DNA of 14,921 bases from Candidatus Thorarchaeota archaeon. GTDB lineage: Archaea; Asgardarchaeota; Thorarchaeia; Thorarchaeales; Thorarchaeaceae. The position numbers and the translations under genes are program-made. A model generated the notes under the pieces. The model ran no database searches. It was not told the origin of the DNA and saw nothing but the letters and a program-made list of their open reading frames with translations. The stretch is from NCBI GenBank assembly GCA_019057595.1, contig DXJI01000048.1:1-14921 (forward strand), read 5' to 3'. Of the stretch, positions 6,659 to 13,360 are shown in pieces. Numbering within the stretch: position 1 is the first letter of the stretch; the number at the start of each line of letters is the position of its first letter.

Positions 6659-7798
6659 CTACCTGGGGAAATTGTCTCTCAGAAGGCGAAGGTGATGATG
6701 CACCATTTCCATCTGTTTTGGATCATCAGGAGTCTTCTCTAGATCTGTGACAAGTGTCTGTAAGAAGTACTCGGGGAAGAAGAGTCGTACACGAATGTCA
6801 TTGAGCAAGAACAGCCACTTGTCGTACTCGCCTGAAGCACCCTTTCTCCTCTTCTCGGAGATGATTCTGAATTTCTTAAGAGTCTGAATTGCAGACTTCA
6901 ACTCCTTTGGCGGAATTGCTAGAGTCGCTTCCAATTCTGAGATATTGACCGGTCTTCGTCGAAGCTCACTGAGCGTGTCATAGCAATCCGGATCCGCCAA
7001 TACTTGAGCCACGGATACTGTATCCTCAGGTGTCTTCTGCCACTCGGTGAGAAACTCAAGCACTTCACCTTTGTATTCAGCTGCAAGTTCAGGATCAAGC
7101 ACACTGCCAGCTGACTCCATTGCCATGAGTGGCGGAGCACGAAAGACTTCTAGATCCTTTATCATGAAAATGCATGTACGGCCAATCTCATCAACCCACT
7201 CTGTCTTAACCAGACCAAGCTCTTCAAAGGGAGCCATGATTGAATCAACACTGACACTTGGCAAGCCCGTGACCATTTTGAGCCATTCTTCAAGTTCTTC
7301 TTTCGATATCCCACCCTTCCAAAGCTTTGGAAATACAGCTCGAGAAACCTCATCTGAGAATAGACGTGCAAGGCGCGACTCATCAGTCATTCCAGCAAGT
7401 CGTATAATTCGACGATAGGTGTTATCGAGTTCAGTCTGCAGTTCAGCATCAGTCATAGCTACAACTGCATTTGTCAGTGGTGTGACCACAGAGGTAATTG
7501 CAGCCTCGTAGGTCTTTGGATCTTCAGATGTTGTGAGCAGGAGTGATACACAGTATTGTTCCTCTTCCCTCACAATTCCTGTGTAGTAAGAGGCAACACT
7601 ATACTCCTCTCCGCCAATTCTAACGCTCAATGATGAGAATCCAGCAGTGGCGTCTCCCATGGCGTGTGACGTGAAGATACGCATAATTTCCGTATTGAGA
7701 TCTTCTCGGTAATAGTCCGCAAAGTCTCCAGGAACTTTTGCCTTTAGAACAGCGCCTATCTTCGAGTCCCAGTCTATGAGCAGCATTGCAACGGGCAT
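6659..7798 (-). CDS. Uncharacterised protein: probable longin-like domain followed by winged-helix regions
   Basis: I do not recognise the family. Residues 1-120 (AMLLIDWDSKIGAVLKAKVP, then alternating strands VRIGGEEYSVAS and EQYCVSLLLTT, then a helix) resemble a longin/roadblock-type alpha-beta fold. Residues about 140-222 and 272-340 look like two winged-helix units; the second contains PVNISELEATLAIPPKELKSAIQTLKKFRIISE, a clear helix-turn-helix pattern followed by a wing and strand. No membrane segment, signal peptide or catalytic motif. A role as an adaptor or regulator that couples a GTPase-type partner domain to winged-helix binding is possible but is inference. ATG 7798 is preceded by GGGAG about 11 bases upstream. 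The neighbour upstream is tmk, 165 bases away, with a possible separate promoter (TTTTTTAGG near 7873-7881). Confidence 0.85.
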   Translation of the reverse strand: MPVAMLLIDWDSKIGAVLKAKVPGDFADYYREDLNTEIMRIFTSHAMGDATAGFSSLSVRIGGEEYSVASYYTGIVREEEQYCVSLLLTTSEDPKTYEAAITSVVTPLTNAVVAMTDAELQTELDNTYRRIIRLAGMTDESRLARLFSDEVSRAVFPKLWKGGISKEELEEWLKMVTGLPSVSVDSIMAPFEELGLVKTEWVDEIGRTCIFMIKDLEVFRAPPLMAMESAGSVLDPELAAEYKGEVLEFLTEWQKTPEDTVSVAQVLADPDCYDTLSELRRRPVNISELEATLAIPPKELKSAIQTLKKFRIISEKRRKGASGEYDKWLFLLNDIRVRLFFPEYFLQTLVTDLEKTPDDPKQMEMVHHHLRLLRDNFPR

Positions 7799-7920
7799 TT
7801 TTACTTCTCTCCCTGTCCCTGGGGGAATGTCAGTGTAAAGGCCAGATTACTTTACGATGCAAAGAACCAGCCTAAAAAACCTTGTCTTATTTGGATTCGT
7901 GAATGGGAAATTTCGACAAA

Positions 7921-7937
7921 ATAAGCGCTTTTTGGAG
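7921..7937 (-). terminator. Possible terminator after tmk
   Basis: The palindrome AAGCGCTT (7923-7930) is followed on the minus strand by ATTTTG, about 35 bases after the tmk stop. Short and weak, but the only T-rich structured element before the next gene. Confidence 0.25.
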
Positions 7938-7963
7938 AGGTATTTCGGGTTTCAGAAGCGATT

Positions 7964-8611
7964 CTATTCACTCATTATGATGGTGTCAGTGATAATATCG
8001 TATATCTCATCAATAACTTGGTCCAGTGGATTCTTAGAATCAATCAATTTGAATGTCGCACTGTCAGTCTCTATCATCTCGAGGTAGTTCTTTCGCACCT
8101 TGACAAGACGTTCTATTTTTTCGAACTGCAGATTTGCTTTTCCAGTTCTTTCAGTTGCACGCTCCAAACCAATTTCAGCTGGAACATCAAGAATGAACAC
8201 AATGTCAGGTTCTGGAGCTGAGATATCCTCACGATTTATCCGGAGGATTTCACTCCAATGAAGATTCAGGACAGTTGACTGGTAGGCACCTGATGCGAAG
8301 AAATAGCGGTCCATAAGGACTACCTTTCCTTTCTCGAGAGCAGGCAGAATCCTATTGGCAATATGCCACTCACGATCCTTTGTATAAAGATCAAGTTCTT
8401 CATCTGGACTCAGTTCACCAGCTGGAGACCTTGTTCTGATCTCCTTCCCCCACTGGCTCTCAGTCGTGGGCTCTCGTAGATGGACTACGTCATATCCGAT
8501 AGATTGTAGTCTCTTTTCCAGCTCCTTGCAAGCACACGTCTTACCGGAACCATCTATCCCCTCAATGACAAAGAGAAAGCCATTGTATTTCTTTGGAGTT
8601 GTATCAGTCAA
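7964..8611 (-). CDS. tmk: Thymidylate kinase
   Basis: Phosphorylates dTMP to dTDP with ATP, the step before dTTP synthesis. The 215 residues show the family layout: P-loop GIDGSGKT near residue 18, LREPTTESQWG (the dTMP-binding Arg-Glu-Pro motif), the DRYFFASGAYQ motif with the catalytic Asp-Arg, the LID region with ERATERTGKANLQFE, and PDIVFILDVPAEIGLERA before it. Arginines in the LID rather than the P-loop resemble the bacterial-type arrangement. Start is TTG 8611, supported by AGGAG 9-10 bases upstream and by the distance to the P-loop. Transcribed away from the DUF4430 operon; the shared 130-base spacer carries two inverted repeats. Confidence 0.96.
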   Translation of the reverse strand: MTDTTPKKYNGFLFVIEGIDGSGKTCACKELEKRLQSIGYDVVHLREPTTESQWGKEIRTRSPAGELSPDEELDLYTKDREWHIANRILPALEKGKVVLMDRYFFASGAYQSTVLNLHWSEILRINREDISAPEPDIVFILDVPAEIGLERATERTGKANLQFEKIERLVKVRKNYLEMIETDSATFKLIDSKNPLDQVIDEIYDIITDTIIMSE

Positions 8612-8637
8612 GAAGGGGTTCTCCTGGTCGCACGAAT

Positions 8638-8653
8638 GAGTTTCGTCAAACTC
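8638..8653. promoter_or_regulatory. Inverted repeat GAGTTT-N4-AAACTC upstream of tmk
   Basis: A perfect 6-base inverted repeat with a 4-base spacer, 27 bases before the tmk start and just downstream of a weak TATA-like CTAATACG (minus strand, near 8659-8666). Position suits an operator, but the stem is short and chance cannot be excluded. Confidence 0.3.
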
Positions 8654-8695
8654 GAACTCGTATTAGGTGCTTCGGTCACACCCAATGCGGGAATG

Positions 8696-8703
8696 CTTAA
8701 ATG
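8696..8703 (+). promoter_or_regulatory. TATA-like box of the DUF4430/ECF operon
   Basis: CTTAAATG lies about 47 bases before ATG 8743, placing the transcription start near 8722-8730, inside the palindrome at 8714-8735. The leader would then be only about 15-20 bases and I see no Shine-Dalgarno in it. Confidence 0.45.
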
Positions 8704-8713
8704 GAAGATGTTG

Positions 8714-8735
8714 TAGGATAGGTTAACCTATCCTA
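8714..8735. promoter_or_regulatory. Perfect 22-base palindrome, probable operator
   Basis: Half-site TAGGATAGGTT is followed directly by its exact reverse complement, with GTTAAC in the centre. It lies between a TATA-like box (8696-8703) and the start codon (8743), covering the predicted transcription start, the usual position of an archaeal repressor site. The regulator is not known; the winged-helix protein encoded three genes downstream is one candidate. Confidence 0.65.
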
Positions 8736-8742
8736 TGACGTG

Positions 8743-9243
8743 ATGAATTTGTGCCGTGTAAATATCTGGTGGGTGCTCTCACTCATCTCACTCTTGCTTG
8801 TAATCCAACCTGTTGGAGTTCTTGCAGAGAGTGAACCAGACACGGTCATCGCGGCAGAAGGAATCTCGGTTTCAATAGACTTTGGCAATGGAACCATTTT
8901 GGAATTTGACAACCTAAGCGGCTCCACAGTCCTCGATGTGACATCAGAGGTCGCTAACGTTCAAGTACAATGGTATGGACCATTGGCGTATATCAGGAGC
9001 ATAGAGGAAATCGTTGGTGAAGGACAAAACGGTTGGCAATACTGGGTGAATGGTGAGTTTGCCTCGATAGCTGTGAATCTCTATTCTCTCGCAGACGGTG
9101 ACACAGTGGATTGGATTTACTCAGGTCCTGTATCCCAATCACAAGAGGATCCAACACTACTTCCAGGGACATTGTTTGTGTCGATTTCTGGACTCGGTTT
9201 CATAGCTTTAGTCTACATTCAAACTACACGAAGGTTACAATAA
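8743..9243 (+). CDS. Secreted, C-terminally anchored DUF4430 (transcobalamin-like beta-grasp) protein
   Basis: Residues 5-28 form a signal peptide (WWVLSLISLLLVIQPVGVLA), followed by a domain of about 100 residues with SVSIDFGNGTILEFDNLSGSTVLD, then GQNGWQYWVNGEFASIAVNLYSLADGDTVDWIYSG. This pattern, especially the G-W-x-Y-x-V-N-G stretch and the closing DGD-x-V-x-W, is that of DUF4430, related to the C-terminal beta-grasp of transcobalamin. A hydrophobic helix (LFVSISGLGFIALVYIQ) near the C-terminus followed by RR anchors it outside the cell. Two N-glycosylation sequons (NGT, NLS). With an ECF-type S component two genes on, it may capture a small ligand, perhaps a corrinoid; that is inference. 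GTG 8740 directly before ATG 8743 is an equally possible start. The next gene begins 1 base after the stop. Confidence 0.8.
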   Translation: MNLCRVNIWWVLSLISLLLVIQPVGVLAESEPDTVIAAEGISVSIDFGNGTILEFDNLSGSTVLDVTSEVANVQVQWYGPLAYIRSIEEIVGEGQNGWQYWVNGEFASIAVNLYSLADGDTVDWIYSGPVSQSQEDPTLLPGTLFVSISGLGFIALVYIQTTRRLQ

Positions 9244-9244
9244 A

Positions 9245-10015
9245 ATGAGAAAAGGTATAACACTCCTGTTGGTAGTGGCTCTACTTTCAGTTTCCATCAG
9301 CAGTACACCTCAAGCAATGGCATACAGCTCAGAAATTGATGTAGATCACGCTATATTGTGGGAAATTGAATCCACTCCAAGTGATGCCTTCAACATGTAC
9401 TATACTGGAGGAGGGAATTGGCTTGCGCAGAATGAATCCACTATTTTCTTCGGTGTAGCCTCTGTCGGACAAGATGTCCTTGGTTCCCTAACAATTGGAA
9501 ATGTGACTGTTCTAGCAAACGACACCAATGTAGCAAAGGACCTCACACTCGGAGTATGGGGAACACCAACCGAATGGTGGCCAGGATTGATCATAGAAGT
9601 TGGTCTAAGTGAAATAGAGAATCTCAATGAGACAGCATATGCTTCTGCAGAGAGAGTTTCTGGCAACTATCTGAATGGAACAATGGCATCAAGCTATGAC
9701 ACAATCACCGACTCGAATGATCAGCAGCATCAATGCATAATTTTTGACTACGTGCAAGACTCAACAGGTTTTGGCGAACCCCAAATAACACACCTGGCTT
9801 ATTCTCTGGATTCTGGAATATTGATTGAGGCAAACACAAGCTATTCCTTTGGAGTCCCTTATGAGCTCGCTTTCAGGTTCGCAGGTGTTGCAACTCCTAC
9901 AATTGTAGATTTGTACCCACCGTGGGGAGGATTCATCACTTACCTAGGAGTTGCGGGAGGTCTTCTTGTAGCTCTGGTAGTTCTAGTGTTTTGGAGATTG
10001 AGTAAGCGTAGCTGA
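9245..10015 (+). CDS. Uncharacterised surface protein with signal peptide and C-terminal membrane anchor
   Basis: I do not recognise the family. Residues 4-26 are a signal peptide (ITLLLVVALLSVSISS...AMA), the middle about 200 residues are hydrophilic and probably beta-rich, and residues 229-250 are a membrane helix (ITYLGVAGGLLVALVVLVFW) ended by RLSKRS, so the body faces outward. Six N-glycosylation sequons (NES, NVT, NDT, NET, NGT, NTS) fit an exported archaeal glycoprotein. No catalytic motif is apparent. It starts 1 base after the DUF4430 gene and ends 19 bases before the ECF-type gene, so the three are almost certainly one transcription unit and this protein is likely an extracellular partner of the uptake system. 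Confidence 0.85.
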   Translation: MRKGITLLLVVALLSVSISSTPQAMAYSSEIDVDHAILWEIESTPSDAFNMYYTGGGNWLAQNESTIFFGVASVGQDVLGSLTIGNVTVLANDTNVAKDLTLGVWGTPTEWWPGLIIEVGLSEIENLNETAYASAERVSGNYLNGTMASSYDTITDSNDQQHQCIIFDYVQDSTGFGEPQITHLAYSLDSGILIEANTSYSFGVPYELAFRFAGVATPTIVDLYPPWGGFITYLGVAGGLLVALVVLVFWRLSKRS

Positions 10016-10034
10016 AAGGAACTGGGGCTGAAAC

Positions 10035-10661
10035 ATGAAAACTCGTCAACGCAGAAGAGGCATGAGTGATAGCAGATGGGTGTCAATAACTGCAATCATG
10101 ACCGCTCTTGCTCTAGTTGGCAATTATGCATTGGTATCAGTCCCAAATCTCGAGTTAGGTTCCAGTATTCTATTTGTGACAGCATATGTCTTTGGAGCAC
10201 AGATGGCAATCTGGTCAACACTCATCATGTCACTGTTGTTCGGAGTCATAAATCCCTGGGGAGGATTCATCCCTCAAATCTGGTTATCACAGGTCGTCGG
10301 ATGGTTCTATATCGTTGCAACTGGGGCGATTATGGGCAAGACTGGAAAGACTGGAAAAAGACTGGAACCTAGAAAATGGGAGCTTGCATTGACTGGAGCA
10401 GTCGTGACTTTCATCTTTGAACAGGTAACCAATATCGGATACTCTGTGACGTTTGGTGTCCCTTTCATAATCGCGATAACTGCCGCCATTCCATTTACAA
10501 TCATCCACATCATATCAAATGCCATTGTATTCTCACAGGTAGTTCCGATGTTGGATTCTGCTTTGACACGACAGCTCAAAGGGCTTATCTGGAATGCTGA
10601 GCCTGAACATGACAGTATAAGGGAAACTGAACTACAATACTATGGAGAAAACCGCAGTTGA
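10035..10661 (+). CDS. ECF-type transporter S (substrate-binding) component, probable
   Basis: A 208-residue membrane protein with about six hydrophobic segments. The first helix (SRWVSITAIMTALALVGNYALVSVPNLELGSSILFVTAYVFG) has the typical start of ECF S components: a small-residue helix with A-x-x-x-A pattern for docking on EcfT, then a loop and the phrase F-V-x-A-Y-x-F-G. Later NPWGGFIPQIWLSQVVGWFYIVATGAIMG and PFTIIHIISNAIVF continue the fold. S components bind a vitamin or metal outside and need the shared EcfT and ATPases, which are not in this window. The pairing with a DUF4430 protein recalls cobalamin-type systems, but the ligand is not settled by sequence. ATG 10035 is used; ATG 10062 is possible. 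The stop overlaps the next gene's TTG start (TTGA). Confidence 0.72.
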   Translation: MKTRQRRRGMSDSRWVSITAIMTALALVGNYALVSVPNLELGSSILFVTAYVFGAQMAIWSTLIMSLLFGVINPWGGFIPQIWLSQVVGWFYIVATGAIMGKTGKTGKRLEPRKWELALTGAVVTFIFEQVTNIGYSVTFGVPFIIAITAAIPFTIIHIISNAIVFSQVVPMLDSALTRQLKGLIWNAEPEHDSIRETELQYYGENRS

Positions 10662-11296
10662 CATGGAAAGACGAGTTCATTAGTCTCTCACAACCCGCAG
10701 ATGGGCGAGTAGCACCAGCCTTCAAACCACATCATGCCGCTGTGGCCCTGATCATGATTGGTAGGGAACAACCTCTCGGAAGGTATGAGCTCTGTGGAAA
10801 GATGTCGATTGGTGAAGGGAGTGCACGGACTCTATTGAAACGCCTCTCAGAAGCAGACTACATTGAACCAGAGGGGAAACAGGGACAGAAGCTAACGTCA
10901 AAGGGACGTAGGTTGTTTGACGAAGTCTCCGTGGATATTCCAATTAGTCTCTCACTAGAAATCAGACGACTCGTCATGTATGAACATGCCCATGCCAACT
11001 TGGTGAAGAATAAAGCAACGCAGGTGACGGATGGTATCAGGCAGAGAGATGAGGCAATCATCCAGGGAGGTTACGGAAAGGCTGGAGCCACAACTCTCAT
11101 TCAGAAGAGTGTCCGACTTGTCATGCCTCCAGATGATTTTCATGTCTTGTTATCATATGAACCTGAAACCCTCCTCATCATTGAGAGTCTAAGACCTGAA
11201 GAGGGGGATGTTATTGTGATTGGTTCTGCAGATGATATGAACATTGCTCGAGAGGTTGCAATGGCCTCAGTCATGACCTTGTTCGGTGAGGGGTGA
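10658..11296 (+). CDS. Winged-helix protein, DUF4443-like
   Basis: Residues 25-90 form a winged helix: HHAAVALIMIGREQPLGRYELCGKMSIGEGSARTLLKRL is the helix-turn-helix and IEPEGKQGQKLTSKGRRLFDEV the wing. Residues 105-212 are an alpha-beta domain (QRDEAIIQGGYGKAGATTLIQ, MPPDDFHVLLSYEPETLLIIE, GDVIVIGSADDMNIAREVAMAS) that I associate with the archaeal DUF4443 family, function unknown; the family name is from memory. A ligand-sensing regulator is a reasonable guess. The TTG start overlaps the preceding stop (10658-10661), so translation is probably coupled to the S component, and the nuclease gene follows after 3 bases. It is a candidate for the protein that reads the palindrome at 8714-8735. 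Confidence 0.78.
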   Translation: MTWKDEFISLSQPADGRVAPAFKPHHAAVALIMIGREQPLGRYELCGKMSIGEGSARTLLKRLSEADYIEPEGKQGQKLTSKGRRLFDEVSVDIPISLSLEIRRLVMYEHAHANLVKNKATQVTDGIRQRDEAIIQGGYGKAGATTLIQKSVRLVMPPDDFHVLLSYEPETLLIIESLRPEEGDVIVIGSADDMNIAREVAMASVMTLFGEG

Positions 11297-11299
11297 CCA

Positions 11300-12130
11300 A
11301 TGCAGTCCGACCTCTTTGGAAATGTCCCAGAGATTGTCATTGATGTGCACGAGACTGGCGGAAAGCGGATGAACTCCGTCAAGCACTTGATGTCAATGTT
11401 GGACAAGGAGAACATCCGTTATGTTGTGGAGAAGATACCTATTGGAGACATACTCGGTATGGAAGGTATCGCAATCGAACGCAAAACCATCAACGATCTA
11501 GTGAACACACTGAAGGGCAGCAGCTCCGGCGTACCACGATTCACGAAGCAGATGGATGCCCTAGTGGAGTACGAGAAGCCATACGTGTTGATTGAGAACC
11601 TTCTCGCAATCCGTAGAGACCCTATGAAGGGATGCGTCTATGTCCCATTTTCCACAAAGCAGACCAAAGGAAAACCATTCTTTGTGACCATGGAGAGGGC
11701 AAATTACATTCATCCAAGCGCTTTGGATGCGCTTATCGAAAGCATCCGCGAGAGAGGAATCCAGGTGATTGAAGGATTCAACGCGTTGCACTCAGCCGGC
11801 CTCATCTATGGAATCCTAGTAGGAGACACCAAGGAGCGAAAGAAGAAAGGACAGAGACTCCCAGTAATCCGGACAAGAAAGGGACTGGACACAGTCAATG
11901 ATGAACAAGAGTTTTTCATCGCAGGTTTTCCCGGGATCAATGTTGTTCGTGCCAGGAGCATACTGGAGCGATTTGGCTCACCCCAAGAAGCTATCATGCA
12001 GATTGATGACTGGGGGCAAATAGCAGGAATAGGTCCAAAGACCATAGCTACTGCAAAGAAGTTACTTTTCTCTGACTATGAAGCGGAAGAATCGAAGGCA
12101 GAGAATAACGAAAAGTCCCCTGAACCATAA
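11300..12130 (+). CDS. XPF/ERCC4-family nuclease with helix-hairpin-helix domain
   Basis: A structure-specific endonuclease of the short archaeal XPF type, expected to cut branched or flapped DNA in repair or fork processing. The ERCC4 core is in residues 10-170: motif I VIDVHE (Asp15, Glu18), then GD (49-50) and IERKTINDL (Glu60, Arg61, Lys62, Asp66), matching the GD...ERK...D signature. Residues 203-257 hold two helix-hairpin-helix motifs (FIAGFPGINVVRARSILERFG and IAGIGPKTIATAKKLL). Two oddities: His17 replaces the Arg found in the usual D-x-R-E, and there is a basic insertion of about 25 residues (105-130). The tail (258-276) is charged and has no PCNA-binding motif. ATG 11300 follows the winged-helix gene by 3 bases with GGGGTGA overlapping its stop. 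There is no helicase domain here. Confidence 0.9.
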   Translation: MQSDLFGNVPEIVIDVHETGGKRMNSVKHLMSMLDKENIRYVVEKIPIGDILGMEGIAIERKTINDLVNTLKGSSSGVPRFTKQMDALVEYEKPYVLIENLLAIRRDPMKGCVYVPFSTKQTKGKPFFVTMERANYIHPSALDALIESIRERGIQVIEGFNALHSAGLIYGILVGDTKERKKKGQRLPVIRTRKGLDTVNDEQEFFIAGFPGINVVRARSILERFGSPQEAIMQIDDWGQIAGIGPKTIATAKKLLFSDYEAEESKAENNEKSPEP

Positions 12131-12148
12131 CTTTGCCAGCTCGATAAT

Positions 12149-12156
12149 CTTAAAAG
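12149..12156 (+). promoter_or_regulatory. TATA-like box of the inositol-phosphate synthase gene
   Basis: CTTAAAAG is about 65 bases before ATG 12218, giving a start near 12176-12182 and a leader that includes the GGAG ribosome-binding site at 12205-12208. A second AT-rich run (TTATATGATTATAG, 12184-12197) would start the transcript after that site, so it is less likely. Confidence 0.4.
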
Positions 12157-12204
12157 AAGTCTTCATGAGAAATCAGAGAACTATTATATGATTATAGAAT
12201 AGTT

Positions 12205-12208
12205 GGAG
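12205..12208 (+). promoter_or_regulatory. Shine-Dalgarno that decides the inositol-phosphate synthase start
   Basis: GGAG sits 9 bases before ATG 12218. The in-frame TTG at 12203 overlaps this site and so is not the start. Confidence 0.6.
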
Positions 12209-12217
12209 ACTATTACA

Positions 12218-13306
12218 ATGGGCGATGTCAAAGTAGCAATTGCTGGTTTGGGTAACTGTGCTAGCGCACTGATTCAGGGTGCACATTATTATAGAAACGC
12301 AAAAGCGAATGAAGAAGTACCAGGGCTGATGCACGTAGATTTCGGTGGTTATTTCCCCAAAGACCTCAAATTTGTTGCAGCATTCGAGGCAAACAGCAAG
12401 AAGATAGGTCTCGACATAGCAGACGCTATGTGGGTAGAACCAAACTGCTGTGTGAAGTTCGCGCCAGATGTTCCAAAGACCGGAGTGAAGGTGCTCCCAG
12501 GTCCAATTTCAGATGGTGTAGCTCCTCACATGAGAGAGTCCTTCTTTGCTTATGATGAGAAAGAAATGGAGTCAGTCGACATCGTGGAGGAGCTGAAGAA
12601 GTCAAAGGCGGATATGCTGGTTTCATACCTCCCAGTTGGAAGTGCTGAGAGCTCTAGGATCTACGCAAAGGCAGCACTCGATGCGGGAATCGGATACATC
12701 AACGCAATTCCAGAGTTCATTGTTTCAGATCCAAAGTCCCCAATCGCACAAGCATTCGAGAAGGCGGGCATCCCCTGTGCGGGAGATGACATCAAGAGCC
12801 AGCTGGGTGCAACTATCCTCCATCGTGTTCTCGCCCAACTCTTTGACAAGAGAGGATTGATTCTTCAGAACACCTACCAACTGAACATCGGGGGCAATAC
12901 TGACTTCGAAAACATGCAGGTTGAAGATCGATTGGCATCTAAAAGAATCAGCAAGACCGAAGCAGTCACGAGCTGTGTCGAGTACGAACTACCAACCAAA
13001 ATTGGTCCAAGTGACTACGTTCCATTCCTCGATGACAACAAGGTCTGTTACATCAGCATGAGGTCCAAGGCGTTCGGAGACCTCCCACTAGACCTCGATC
13101 TGAAGCTGTCAGTTCAAGACTCACCCAACAGTGGTGGAGTCATCATTGATGTCGCACGAGCGATCAAGATTGCTTTAGACAGAGGTGTTGGTGGAGAGCT
13201 TTCAAGCATTAGCTCCTATAGCTTCAAACACCCGCGTTACCAGATAGATGACTTTGAGGCAAGAGATCGCGTCGACGAGTTCATCGATGGTAAGCGTGAG
13301 CGATAG
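12218..13306 (+). CDS. ino1: Inositol-3-phosphate synthase
   Basis: NAD-dependent isomerase converting glucose 6-phosphate to inositol phosphate, the precursor of archaeal inositol phospholipids and of compatible solutes. The 362 residues carry the archaeal-length family: NAD-binding GLGNCASALIQG at the N-terminus (residues 10-21), SYLPVGSAESSRIYAKAALDAGIGYINAIPEFI, the catalytic-domain GDDIKSQLGATILHR with the Lys of the active site, LNIGGNTDFENM, and YSFKHPRYQI near the end. Start ATG 12218 is chosen on its GGAG ribosome-binding site; TTG 12203 would add five residues. It has its own promoter after the nuclease gene (87-base gap) and ends at a strong hairpin shared with the convergent M42 gene. 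Confidence 0.97.
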   Translation: MGDVKVAIAGLGNCASALIQGAHYYRNAKANEEVPGLMHVDFGGYFPKDLKFVAAFEANSKKIGLDIADAMWVEPNCCVKFAPDVPKTGVKVLPGPISDGVAPHMRESFFAYDEKEMESVDIVEELKKSKADMLVSYLPVGSAESSRIYAKAALDAGIGYINAIPEFIVSDPKSPIAQAFEKAGIPCAGDDIKSQLGATILHRVLAQLFDKRGLILQNTYQLNIGGNTDFENMQVEDRLASKRISKTEAVTSCVEYELPTKIGPSDYVPFLDDNKVCYISMRSKAFGDLPLDLDLKLSVQDSPNSGGVIIDVARAIKIALDRGVGGELSSISSYSFKHPRYQIDDFEARDRVDEFIDGKRER

Positions 13307-13320
13307 TTTTCAAAAAGAAT

Positions 13321-13360
13321 GTGAGTCAGCCTAGTGATTGACTAGGCTGTCCTTTCTCAC
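13321..13360. terminator. Strong hairpin between convergent genes, probable bidirectional terminator
   Basis: A perfect 9-base stem CAGCCTAGT/ACTAGGCTG with loop GATTG (13327-13349), extended by GTGAG/CTCAC (13321-13325 and 13356-13360). It fills the gap between the ino1 stop (13306) and the M42 gene stop (13361). A TTTTCAAAAAG stretch before it would give a T-run for the leftward transcript. Confidence 0.65.

Noticed and set aside
11300..11326. PCNA-binding motif at the N-terminus of the XPF nuclease (MQSDLFGN)
   Set aside because: The aromatic pair expected after the Leu spacing of a PIP box is missing.
12184..12197. TTATATGATTATAG as the ino1 TATA box
   Set aside because: It would start the transcript at or after the GGAG ribosome-binding site; the box at 12149-12156 fits better.
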